Shown: piece by piece, positions 16,946 through 24,815 of the stretch
Layout: every line of letters starts with the position of its first letter
Position numbering within the stretch: the first letter of the stretch is position 1
Source: DASPLX01 sp035627375
GTDB taxonomy: Bacteria > Pseudomonadota > Gammaproteobacteria > Burkholderiales > Burkholderiaceae_D
Reading direction: 5' to 3'
NCBI GenBank assembly: GCA_035627375.1
Contig: DASPLX010000010.1
Span: forward strand, 134,019-198,018
DNA: 64,000 bases
Program-made: the position numbers and the translations under genes
Notes under the pieces: model-generated
What the model saw: the letters and a program-made list of their open reading frames with translations, nothing else
What the model was told of the DNA's origin: nothing
Databases searched by the model: none

Positions 16946-17276
16946 GCGGTTCTCCGGGGCAAAACCTGTCCACAGGGGCGCCAATATGTCACGTTTTCGT
17001 CATAGGTCGCTGAATACATTAGCTGTTTTTCGCAAGTAATTGATTTTTATAGAGAAATGGAGGGTGCTGCATTTCTGGGCAGCAAAAGAAAATTCTTTTT
17101 AATCAAGCATTTAACGCAGGTGGCGGAAGATACCCACAAAGTTATCCACAGTAAATGTGAAAAACTGCCGGGAGCCAAGCGCCATGCGGCTTCGCGGGGC
17201 GACTTGCCCGGAACGTGCCGACACGTTACATTCTGCTCCTTGACCGATTTTCGCATCCCGCTGCAAGGAGTCGCTT
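16946..17276. other. Divergent xseA-exbB intergenic region with a DnaA box
   Basis: These 331 bp contain no gene. The central part (about 17030-17160) is distinctly AT-rich and must hold promoters for both directions. A perfect DnaA-box nonamer, TTATCCACA, lies at 17142-17150, and CTGTCCACAG lies near 16968. One strong box suggests DnaA-responsive control rather than an origin. Confidence 0.5.
17142..17150 (+). promoter_or_regulatory. DnaA box
   Basis: TTATCCACA is an exact match to the TTATNCACA consensus. It is single in this intergenic region and lies about 125 bp upstream of exbB. A chance match is possible. Confidence 0.45.
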
Positions 17277-17882
17277 TTGCTCGCCATCATTCAAGCCGCC
17301 GGCTGGCCGATCTGGCCGCTGTTGTTCGCTTCCGTCGTCGCCCTGGCGCTGATCATCGAACGCTTATTGTACTTGCGGCGCAATCGCATCCTACCGCCCA
17401 ATCTCCTGCAAGAAGTGATACGGGTTTATCACAACGGCAAGGTCAATGCCGATATCGTCAAGAATCTCGAACAGAATTCGCCGCTCGGACGCGTGCTGGC
17501 CGCCGGCTTGCGCAACGTCGATTCGCCGCGCGACGTGATGAAGGAATCGATCGAGGAAGCCGGCCGCGGCACGGCGCATGAACTCGAACGCTTCTTGACC
17601 ACGCTCGGCACGATCGCCTCGCTGGCGCCGCTGATGGGCTTGTTCGGCACGGTGGTCGGCATGATCGAGATCTTCGGCGCGCAGAATGCGGTCGGCACCA
17701 ATCCGGCGCAGCTGGCACACGGCATTTCGGTCGCGCTCTACAACACCGGCTTCGGCCTGGCGATTGCGATGCCGACGCTCGTTTTCTTCCGGCATTTCCG
17801 CGCGCTGGTCGACAGTTTCGTCGTCGACATGGAACAGCAAGCCGTGAAGTTCGTCGATATCGTGCACGGCAACCGCAAGTAA
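17277..17882 (+). CDS. exbB: ExbB/TolQ-family proton channel protein
   Basis: A 201-residue inner-membrane motor subunit that, with ExbD, couples proton flow to a TonB- or TolA-type partner. Three membrane helices are visible: an N-terminal one (PIWPLLFASVVALALIIERL), a central one starting ATLGTIASLAPLMGLFGTVV-like (here TLGTIASLAPLMGLFGTVVG) and NTGFGLAIAMPTLVFF. The start codon is TTG at 17277, supported by an AAGGAG site 8 bp upstream. First gene of a run through lpxK, a Trm112-like gene and kdsB. No tonB is seen nearby. Confidence 0.92.
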   Translation: MLAIIQAAGWPIWPLLFASVVALALIIERLLYLRRNRILPPNLLQEVIRVYHNGKVNADIVKNLEQNSPLGRVLAAGLRNVDSPRDVMKESIEEAGRGTAHELERFLTTLGTIASLAPLMGLFGTVVGMIEIFGAQNAVGTNPAQLAHGISVALYNTGFGLAIAMPTLVFFRHFRALVDSFVVDMEQQAVKFVDIVHGNRK

Positions 17883-17894
17883 GGCTGGGCGATC

Positions 17895-18332
17895 ATGGCG
17901 ATGAATTTCCGCAGGGGGCAGGGGCGCGAAGATCCCGATATCAATCTTATTCCCTTCATCGATGTGCTGCTGGTGATCCTGATCTTCCTGATGGTCACCA
18001 CGACCTACAGCAAGTTTACCGCGTTGCAGATCACGCTGCCGACCGCCGATGCGGAAAAGGCGATGGAGCAGCCGCTCGAGATCAACGTCGGCGTCGATGC
18101 CGAGGGCCGCTATGCGATCAACAATGCCAAGATCTCGGCGCGCGACGCGGCAGCTCTGGCCGACGAACTGAGGGGCGCGGCCGGCGACAAGGGCGATGCC
18201 CGCGACGGCCCCGTGATCATCATCAATGCCGACGCGACGGCGGCCCATCAATCGGTCATCAATGTGCTCGAAGCGGCGCGCTTGGCCGGATTCGACAAGG
18301 TCACCTTCGCGGCCCAGAAGAGCGGGAAGTAA
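17895..18332 (+). CDS. exbD: ExbD/TolR-family biopolymer transport protein
   Basis: A 145-residue partner of ExbB, 12 bp downstream. It has a short cytoplasmic N terminus, a single membrane helix with the essential Asp (DINLIPFIDVLLVILIFLMV) and a periplasmic domain (LEINVGVDAEGRYAINN). The C-terminal strand-helix pattern (PVIIINADATAAHQSVINVL) is typical. Co-transcribed with exbB and lpxK. Confidence 0.93.
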   Translation: MAMNFRRGQGREDPDINLIPFIDVLLVILIFLMVTTTYSKFTALQITLPTADAEKAMEQPLEINVGVDAEGRYAINNAKISARDAAALADELRGAAGDKGDARDGPVIIINADATAAHQSVINVLEAARLAGFDKVTFAAQKSGK

Positions 18333-18340
18333 AGCGCCGC

Positions 18341-19375
18341 GTGTCCACCCGACGTTCCACGCTGGAGGCGGCGCTGACGCGAATCTGGATGCGGCGCGGC
18401 ATCGCTGCCTGCCTGCTGTTTCCCCTCTCTTTGCTGTTCCGTCTCCTGAGCGCGCTGCGGCGTGCGCTGTATCGCGCCGGCGTGCTGCATTCGACGCGTC
18501 TGCCGGTGCCAGTGGTGGTGGTCGGCAACATCTTTGTCGGCGGGACCGGCAAGACGCCGTTGACCATCTGGCTGGTGCATGCATTGCGGCGGGCCGGCTT
18601 CGTGCCGGGCGTCATCTCCCGCGGCTACGGCGCGGACGGCGAGGAGCCGTTGGAAGCCGGGCCGCAATCGCCGGCCGGCAAGGCCGGCGACGAGCCGGTA
18701 TTGATCGCCGCGCGCACCGGGGCGCCGCTGGTGGTCTGCCGCAACCGCGTCGCGGCGGCGCGTGCGCTGCTGCAACGCCATCCGGACGTCGACGTGATCG
18801 TTTCCGACGACGGCTTGCAGCACTATGCCCTGCGGCGCGACCTCGAAGTCATGCTGTTCGACGGGCGCGGTATCGGCAACGGCTGGCTCCTGCCCGCCGG
18901 TCCGTTGCGCGAACCCCCGTCGCGGCGTGCCGATTTCACGGTCGTCAACGGCCGCCGGGCGCCGGCCGGTATCGTCACCGACGCATGGAGCATGGAACTG
19001 GTCGGCGGCGTCGCCGAACGCCTGGCGGATCCGTCGGAGCGCATGACCTTCGCCGCCTTGGCGTCGCAGGCGCCGAACGGGATTCTCGCGGCGGCCGGCA
19101 TCGGCAATCCGGCGCGTTTTTTCGAGATGCTGCGCGCCGCGGGCTTGCAATGCGATACGCTGCCCCTGCCCGATCATTACGACTTTGCCGACGATCCATT
19201 CGCGGAAAGCAGCGCCGATATCATCCTGATCACGGAAAAGGATGCAGTAAAATGTCGGCAAATCGAACATCTCAAACACGATCCGCGTCTATGGGTCGTA
19301 CCCGTGACGGCGTGTGTCGACGACGCGCTGGCCGAAAGAATTGTGGAGAAACTGCGTGGACACCCGACTGCTTGA
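18341..19375 (+). CDS. lpxK: Tetraacyldisaccharide 4'-kinase
   Basis: Phosphorylates the 4'-position of tetraacyldisaccharide 1-phosphate to give lipid IVA in lipid A synthesis, at the inner-membrane face. It is 344 residues. An N-terminal membrane-associated helix (AACLLFPLSLLFRLLSAL) precedes the P-loop VVVVGNIFVGGTGKTPLTIW, then VISRGYGA and DVIVSDDGLQHYALRRDLEV. The start is GTG at 18341. The gene end overlaps the Trm112-like gene by 20 bp, indicating translational coupling. Confidence 0.95.
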   Translation: MSTRRSTLEAALTRIWMRRGIAACLLFPLSLLFRLLSALRRALYRAGVLHSTRLPVPVVVVGNIFVGGTGKTPLTIWLVHALRRAGFVPGVISRGYGADGEEPLEAGPQSPAGKAGDEPVLIAARTGAPLVVCRNRVAAARALLQRHPDVDVIVSDDGLQHYALRRDLEVMLFDGRGIGNGWLLPAGPLREPPSRRADFTVVNGRRAPAGIVTDAWSMELVGGVAERLADPSERMTFAALASQAPNGILAAAGIGNPARFFEMLRAAGLQCDTLPLPDHYDFADDPFAESSADIILITEKDAVKCRQIEHLKHDPRLWVVPVTACVDDALAERIVEKLRGHPTA

Positions 19376-19538
19376 TATCCTGGTTTGCCCGATCTGCAAG
19401 GGACCGCTGCACTACGACAAGAAGGCGCAGGAATTGATCTGCAATGCCGACAAACTCGCCTATCCGATTCGCGACGGCATTCCGATCATGTGGATCGACG
19501 AAGCGCGCGACTTGAATGCTGCCCCCGTGGAAAAATAA
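19356..19538 (+). CDS. Trm112-like small protein (YcaR family)
   Basis: A 60-residue protein, MDTRLLDILVCPICKGPLHY, with a CPIC motif and a single later Cys (LICNADK), then the conserved AYPIRDGIPIMW. The GTG start at 19356 lies inside the end of lpxK. Bacterial members are a short beta-fold, often found between lpxK and kdsB, possibly acting as a methyltransferase partner or in envelope biogenesis. The function is not established. kdsB begins 7 bp downstream. Confidence 0.9.
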   Translation: MDTRLLDILVCPICKGPLHYDKKAQELICNADKLAYPIRDGIPIMWIDEARDLNAAPVEK

Positions 19539-19545
19539 GCCGTCG

Positions 19546-20298
19546 ATGTCTTTCACCGTCATCATTCCCGCGCGCCTCGCGTCCACCCGACTTCCCAACA
19601 AGCCCTTGGCCGATCTCGGCGGCAAGCCGATGGTCGTGCGCGTCGCGGAGCGCGCCGCGCAATCCGGCGCCGCGCAGGTGATCGTCGCGACCGACCATGC
19701 CGATATCGTCGCGGCCTGCCGCGATCACGGCGTGCAGGTGCGGATGACGCGCGCCGGTCATCCTTCGGGCACCGACCGGATCGCGGAAGTCGCTGTCGCG
19801 ATCGGCTTGCCGGCGGATGCCGTCGTCGTCAACGTGCAGGGCGACGAGCCGCTGATCGATCCGATGCTGATCGCGGCGACGGCCGCGCGCATCACGCAGG
19901 ACGTGCCGATGGCGACCGCCGCCCATCCGATCGCCGAAGTCGCCGACCTGTTCAATCCCAATGTGGTCAAGGTGGTCCTGGACAAGGCGGGACGGGCATT
20001 GTACTTCTCGCGCGCGACGATTCCATGGCATCGCGACGGCTTCGCGCGGTCGAAGGAGGCGATGCCGGCAGGCTATGCGCCGTTGCGCCACATCGGCCTG
20101 TACGCCTATCGCAATACCTTCCTGCAAGCCTATCCGGCTCTCGAAGCATCGCCGCTCGAACAGGTCGAAGCGCTCGAGCAGTTGCGCGTGTTGTGGCACG
20201 GCTTTCCGATCGCTGTCCACGTGACGCACGAAGCGCCTGCCGCCGGCGTCGACACGCCGGAAGACCTCGAACGCGTGCGGCGCCATTTCGTCGGCTAA
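19546..20298 (+). CDS. kdsB: 3-deoxy-manno-octulosonate cytidylyltransferase
   Basis: Activates KDO to CMP-KDO for lipopolysaccharide core synthesis in the cytoplasm. The 250-residue length is normal. Family motifs: FTVIIPARLASTRLPNKPLA, VNVQGDEPLIDP, a KVVLDKAGRALYFSRATIPW stretch and RHIGLYAYR. ATG at 19546 is preferred over 19516, which would overlap the previous gene. Last member of the exbB-to-kdsB run. Confidence 0.96.
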   Translation: MSFTVIIPARLASTRLPNKPLADLGGKPMVVRVAERAAQSGAAQVIVATDHADIVAACRDHGVQVRMTRAGHPSGTDRIAEVAVAIGLPADAVVVNVQGDEPLIDPMLIAATAARITQDVPMATAAHPIAEVADLFNPNVVKVVLDKAGRALYFSRATIPWHRDGFARSKEAMPAGYAPLRHIGLYAYRNTFLQAYPALEASPLEQVEALEQLRVLWHGFPIAVHVTHEAPAAGVDTPEDLERVRRHFVG

Positions 20299-20510
20299 CC
20301 AAGCCGCGAAATTATCGCGAATCAATTGAAATGCGCTGATTTCATCAAGAAATCACTAATTGGGCAAAATTTTGTGGTAAGTTTCGTGCAAAGTTCGCGT
20401 GGTAAAAAGCATATTGAGTCTCCACCGAAGCGATGCTTTCCCCCGGCGCGAGCGCGTTACGAATTCGCGCCGCCGACGCAACAGAATTCAAAAACTACCT
20501 AGGAATTGAA

Positions 20511-21167
20511 ATGCGCCTCATCCTGTTAGGAGCGCCTGGTGCCGGCAAGGGCACGCAAGCCAACTACATCAAGGAAAAGTACAACATTCCCCAAATCTCG
20601 ACCGGCGACATGCTGCGCGCCGCCGTCAAGGCCGGCACGCCGCTCGGCATCGAGGCGAAGAAAGTCATGGATGCCGGCGGCCTGGTGTCGGACGACATCA
20701 TCATCGGCCTCGTCAAGGACCGCCTGAAGCAACCCGATTGCGCGAACGGTTATCTGTTCGACGGCTTTCCGCGCACGATTCCGCAAGCCGACGCCATGAA
20801 GGACGCCGGCGTCGCGATCGACTACGTGCTCGAGATCGACGTGCCGGACGGCGAGATCATCGAACGCATGAGCGGCCGCCGCGTGCATCCGGGTTCGGGC
20901 CGTACCTATCATGTGAAATTCAATCCGCCCAAAGTCGCCGGCAAGGACGATGTCACCGGCGAGGATCTGATCCAGCGCGACGACGACCAGGAAGAAACGG
21001 TCAAGAAACGTCTCGCCGTTTATCATGATCAGACCGAAGTGCTGGTCAATTACTACAACCAATGGGCGCAATCCGGCCAGCCGGGCGCGCCGAAGTATCG
21101 CAAGATCGCCGGCGTCGGACCTGTCGAGGTCATCCGCGACAAGGCGTTCGCGGCACTGGCGGAATAA
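20511..21167 (+). CDS. adk: Adenylate kinase
   Basis: Interconverts ATP + AMP and 2 ADP. It is 218 residues, the long-lid type. The P-loop GAPGAGKGTQ is at residues 7-16, and DGFPRTIPQADAM and the LID region starting GRRVHPGSGRTYHVKFNPPK are present; the LID lacks zinc cysteines. AGGAATTG precedes ATG at 20511. It follows kdsB after 212 bp of AT-rich non-coding sequence that presumably holds its own promoter. A terminator overlaps its stop. Confidence 0.97.
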   Translation: MRLILLGAPGAGKGTQANYIKEKYNIPQISTGDMLRAAVKAGTPLGIEAKKVMDAGGLVSDDIIIGLVKDRLKQPDCANGYLFDGFPRTIPQADAMKDAGVAIDYVLEIDVPDGEIIERMSGRRVHPGSGRTYHVKFNPPKVAGKDDVTGEDLIQRDDDQEETVKKRLAVYHDQTEVLVNYYNQWAQSGQPGAPKYRKIAGVGPVEVIRDKAFAALAE

Positions 21168-21194
21168 AAAAGCGGACCTCGTGTCCGCTTTTTT
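21166..21194 (+). terminator. Rho-independent terminator of adk
   Basis: Stem AAAAAAGCGGAC/GTCCGCTTTTTT with a CTCGT loop, ending in a run of Ts. It begins at the adk stop codon. Confidence 0.92.
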
Positions 21195-21366
21195 TATGCC
21201 TTGTTCCATATCAAATCATCGTGAGGGGGCGGCCGGACTGCTGTTGAGAATCGAATTGCGGGCGCTACAAAATTTTGCAGTACAAAAAGGCGCGCACGGG
21301 CACAATCCGTCGCGGGCCGACATGTCGTAAGTCTTAACTCGGTTGGTACAACAAGGAGGAGTCAAT

Positions 21367-23571
21367 ATGGCAGCAGCAGGTTTGTGGTTCGCCGTAGCGT
21401 GCGGCATCATTGCCGTCATCTATGGAATGATGTCGCGCAGTTGGATCCTGAAGCAGGATGCCGGCAATGCCCGGATGCAGGATATCGCCGCAGCCGTCCA
21501 GCAAGGCGCGGCAGCCTATCTCGCTCGGCAGTACCGCACGATCGGCATGGTCGGCGTCGCCCTGTTCGTCGTCATCGGCGTCGTGCCCGGCCTCGGATGG
21601 TCGACCGCGATCGGCTTCCTGCTCGGCGCCGTGTTGTCCGGCGCTTGTGGCTTCATCGGCATGAACGTCTCGGTGCGCGCCAACGTGCGCACCGCGCAAG
21701 CCGCTTCCAAGGGCATGAACGAGGCGCTCGACGTCGCCTTCAAGGGCGGTGCGATCACCGGCCTGCTGGTCGTCGGCCTCGGCTTGCTCGGCGTCACGCT
21801 GTTCTATTGGTATCTTACGAGGGGGCAGGGCGGCGGCGCCTCGCTGCATGACATGATCAAGCCGCTGATCGGCCTGGCCTTCGGCGCCTCGCTGATCTCG
21901 ATCTTCGCGCGCCTGGGCGGCGGCATCTTCACCAAGGGCGCCGATGTCGGCGCCGACCTGGTCGGCAAGGTCGAAGCCGGCATTCCGGAAGACGATCCGC
22001 GCAACCCGGCCGTGATCGCGGACAACGTCGGCGACAACGTCGGCGATTGCGCGGGCATGGCGGCCGACCTGTTCGAGACCTACGTCGTGACGCTGATCGC
22101 GACCATGCTGCTCGGCGCGCTCATGATCAAGGGCGCCGAATTCGAAGCGGCTCTGTATCCGCTCATGCTGGGCGGCGTGTCGATCGTCGCCTCGATCATC
22201 GGCTGCATGATGGTGAAGGCCAAGCCCGGCAAGAAGATCATGTCGGCGCTGTATACCGGCCTCTGGTGGGCGGCGGGCCTGTCGCTGGTCGGCTTCGCCG
22301 TCATCACCTGGCAAGTGATGCCGGAACCGATGCGCGTTCCGATGTTCGGTTCCACCATCGTCGGCATCGTGCTGACCGCCCTCATGGTCTATATCACCGA
22401 GTACTACACCGGCACCGAATTCAAGCCGGTCCAGCATGTGGCGCAGGCCTCGACCACCGGCCACGGCACCAACATCATCGCCGGCCTCGGCGTGTCGATG
22501 AAGGCGACCGCCTATCCGGTCATCGCCGTGTGCATCGCGATCCTGGTCGCCTACGGCCTCGGCGGCTTGTACGGCATCGCGATCGCCGCCACTTCCATGC
22601 TGTCGATGGCCGGCATCATCGTCGCCCTCGACGCCTACGGTCCGATCACCGACAACGCCGGCGGCATCGCAGAAATGGCCGGCATGCCGGATTCGGTGCG
22701 CGCGATCACCGATCCGCTCGATGCCGTGGGCAACACGACCAAGGCCGTGACCAAGGGCTACGCGATCGGCTCCGCAGGCCTGGCTGCGCTGGTGCTGTTC
22801 GCCGACTACACCCATGCGCTCGATTCCGTCAACAAGAGCACGGCATTCGATCTGTCCAATCCGATGGTGATCGTCGGCCTCTTCATCGGCGGCCTGGTCC
22901 CGTATCTGTTCGGCGCGCTCGCGATGGAAGCGGTCGGCCGCGCCGCGGGCTCGGTCGTGGTCGAGGTGCGCCGCCAGTTCCGCGAGATCAAGGGCATCAT
23001 GGACGGCAGCGGCAAGCCCGAGTACGACAAGGCGGTTGACATGCTGACCACCGCCGCGATCAAGGAAATGATCGTACCATCGCTGTTGCCCGTGGTCGTG
23101 CCGATCCTGGTCGGCATGATTCTCGGCCCGGCCGCGCTCGGCGGCGTGCTGATGGGCGCGATCATCACCGGACTGTTCGTAGCGATCTCGATGACGACCG
23201 GCGGCGGCGCCTGGGACAATGCGAAGAAATACATCGAGGACGGCAATCACGGCGGCAAGGGCTCCGAAGCCCACAAGGCGGCGGTGACCGGCGATACCGT
23301 CGGCGATCCTTACAAGGACACCGCCGGTCCGGCCGTCAATCCGCTGATCAAGATCATCAACATCGTCGCGCTGCTGATCGTGCCGCTGTTGCCGGCGGTC
23401 GGCATGCAGGTGGGCGGCGGTGCGCATTCCGCGGCGAACGCGCCGGCCGCGGTGACCGCGCCCGTCCCGGTTTCGGCGACGGCCGATGCGCCGGCTGTGC
23501 CTGCGACTACCGCGCCGGTCGCCGCCAGTGCAGCCGGTGTCGAAGCGCCTGCGGCCCCGGCCAAGCAGTAA
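21367..23571 (+). CDS. hppA: Proton-translocating membrane pyrophosphatase, K+-independent type
   Basis: Hydrolyses pyrophosphate and pumps protons across the inner membrane. It is 734 residues with about 16 membrane helices. The substrate site shows EDDPRNPAVIADNVGDNVGD and a C-terminal GDTVGDPYKDTAGPAVNPL. The GNTTKAVTKG segment carries Lys (and Thr three residues on) where K+-dependent enzymes have Ala, so this is predicted to be the K+-independent H+ type. The last 60 residues are an unusual Ala/Pro/Val-rich tail. AAGGAGGAG precedes ATG at 21367. It stands alone between two terminators. Confidence 0.95.
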   Translation: MAAAGLWFAVACGIIAVIYGMMSRSWILKQDAGNARMQDIAAAVQQGAAAYLARQYRTIGMVGVALFVVIGVVPGLGWSTAIGFLLGAVLSGACGFIGMNVSVRANVRTAQAASKGMNEALDVAFKGGAITGLLVVGLGLLGVTLFYWYLTRGQGGGASLHDMIKPLIGLAFGASLISIFARLGGGIFTKGADVGADLVGKVEAGIPEDDPRNPAVIADNVGDNVGDCAGMAADLFETYVVTLIATMLLGALMIKGAEFEAALYPLMLGGVSIVASIIGCMMVKAKPGKKIMSALYTGLWWAAGLSLVGFAVITWQVMPEPMRVPMFGSTIVGIVLTALMVYITEYYTGTEFKPVQHVAQASTTGHGTNIIAGLGVSMKATAYPVIAVCIAILVAYGLGGLYGIAIAATSMLSMAGIIVALDAYGPITDNAGGIAEMAGMPDSVRAITDPLDAVGNTTKAVTKGYAIGSAGLAALVLFADYTHALDSVNKSTAFDLSNPMVIVGLFIGGLVPYLFGALAMEAVGRAAGSVVVEVRRQFREIKGIMDGSGKPEYDKAVDMLTTAAIKEMIVPSLLPVVVPILVGMILGPAALGGVLMGAIITGLFVAISMTTGGGAWDNAKKYIEDGNHGGKGSEAHKAAVTGDTVGDPYKDTAGPAVNPLIKIINIVALLIVPLLPAVGMQVGGGAHSAANAPAAVTAPVPVSATADAPAVPATTAPVAASAAGVEAPAAPAKQ

Positions 23572-23597
23572 GCGCTTGACATCCAGCGCCCGCATCG

Positions 23598-23626
23598 CGA
23601 AAAGGCAGCTTCGGCTGCCTTTTTCG
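23598..23626 (+). terminator. Rho-independent terminator of hppA
   Basis: AAAAGGCAGC and GCTGCCTTTT enclose a UUCG-type tetraloop and are followed by Ts. It lies about 27 bp after the hppA stop. Confidence 0.9.
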
Positions 23627-23733
23627 TTCCAGGCGGCGCTTTCTCGCATCACCTCGGCTTGACCGATATGAGTCTCGTCAAGCCGACGCTTTTGCTTCTG
23701 GCGGCCCGAAATTTTCGCTACAATGGGCGCCAC

Positions 23734-23754
23734 TTGACGTTTACGTTAACGTAA
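23734..23754 (+). promoter_or_regulatory. Perfect palindrome with -35-like TTGACG, possible LiuR-type site
   Basis: TTGACG (23734-23739) runs into the perfect 14-bp palindrome TTACGTTAACGTAA (23741-23754). It is 60 bp upstream of the SDR gene. MerR-family LiuR sites in proteobacteria have TTTACGT/ACGTAAA-type arms upstream of branched-chain amino acid degradation genes, as I remember them, and the downstream gene suits that. No clear -10 follows at 19 bp; a TACAAT at 23719-23724 could instead place the palindrome over the transcription start. Confidence 0.5.
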
Positions 23755-23814
23755 CGAAAACCCCGGAGCGTTGCCGGACGTCACCCCACCAATCAACACT
23801 CCAGCGAGGATAAG

Positions 23815-24573
23815 ATGGAAATCCAAAACAATGTATTCATCGTCACCGGCGGCGCGTCCGGTCTCGGCGCGGCGACGGCCCGCATGATCGCGGAAAGCGG
23901 CGGCAAGGTCGTGATCGCCGACGTGCAAGTCGAAGCAGGTGAAAAGCTGGCGGCCGAAATCGGCGGCAAGTTCGTCAAGTGCGACGTCACCTCGGAAGCG
24001 GACGGCAAGGCTGCCGTCGATGCCGCCGTGGCGATGGGTACGTTGCGCGGCCTCGTCAACTGCGCCGGCGTCGCTCCGGCCGTGAAGACGGTCGGCAAGG
24101 ACGGCCCTCATCCGCTCGACGTGTTCCAGCGCACGGTCAACATCAACCTCGTCGGCACGTTCAACATGGCGCGCCTGGCGGCCGATGCGATGGCCAAGAC
24201 CGAAGCCAACGGCGAAGGCGAACGCGGCGTGATCATCAACACCGCCTCGGTGGCCGCTTACGACGGCCAGATCGGTCAAGTCGCCTATGGTTCATCGAAG
24301 GCCGCGGTCGTCGGCATGACGCTGCCGATGGCGCGCGATCTGTCGCGCAACGCCATCCGCGTGATGACGATCGCCCCCGGCATCTTCGAAACGCCGATGC
24401 TGCTCGGCATGCCGAAGGAAGTGCAGGACGCGCTCGGCAAGATGGTCCCGTTCCCGCCGCGTCTCGGTCGTCCGAACGAATATGCGCACTTGGCCAAGAC
24501 CATCATCGAAAATCCGATGCTCAACGGCGAAACGATCCGTCTCGACGGCGCGATCCGCATGCAGCCGAAATAA
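23815..24573 (+). CDS. 3-hydroxyacyl-CoA dehydrogenase, SDR (HSD17B10-like)
   Basis: A 252-residue NAD-dependent short-chain dehydrogenase similar to the 3-hydroxy-2-methylbutyryl-CoA dehydrogenases of isoleucine and fatty acid breakdown. It has the nucleotide-binding VTGGASGLGAATARMIAESG, the acidic residue in VVIADVQ for NAD preference, NCAGVAPA, Ser in TASVAAYDGQIGQVAYGSSK and the catalytic Tyr-x3-Lys in the same stretch. The C terminus NPMLNGETIRLDGAIRM is typical. GCGAGGA precedes the ATG. Monocistronic, with its own terminator, behind a palindromic site. Confidence 0.92.
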   Translation: MEIQNNVFIVTGGASGLGAATARMIAESGGKVVIADVQVEAGEKLAAEIGGKFVKCDVTSEADGKAAVDAAVAMGTLRGLVNCAGVAPAVKTVGKDGPHPLDVFQRTVNINLVGTFNMARLAADAMAKTEANGEGERGVIINTASVAAYDGQIGQVAYGSSKAAVVGMTLPMARDLSRNAIRVMTIAPGIFETPMLLGMPKEVQDALGKMVPFPPRLGRPNEYAHLAKTIIENPMLNGETIRLDGAIRMQPK

Positions 24574-24708
24574 CCCGGTATCGGGCCTTCTTGTCGGACG
24601 TCAAGCATCGCCAGGGGCGATGCCGGCATAATCGTCGAGGGCCCGCTCATCGAGACCGGCGGGCGGAAGGCGCTCTCTGTGGAGATGTGCCAAACCGCCT
24701 ATACTCGC

Positions 24709-24736
24709 AAGGCAAGCTACGGCTTGCCTTTTTATT
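24709..24736 (+). terminator. Rho-independent terminator of the SDR gene
   Basis: Stem AAGGCAAGC/GCTTGCCTT with a TACG loop, then TTTATTTT. It is 136 bp after the SDR stop and 80 bp before the next gene. Confidence 0.85.
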
Positions 24737-24815
24737 TTGGGCTTAGGCCGCGGCCACTGCCGCTCGGTTTGCCACGCAAGTCAGCCCGCATTGAAATTTC
24801 GTCCTGGAGATGCTG

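Noticed and set aside
16946..17276. Replication origin suggested by a DnaA box and AT-rich DNA
   Set aside because: Only one strong box and no dnaA/dnaN or partition genes nearby.
21334..23733. Long open frame (about 800 codons) antisense to the pyrophosphatase
   Set aside because: His/Asp/Arg-rich shadow of a GC-rich gene whose plus-strand product is clearly a pyrophosphatase.
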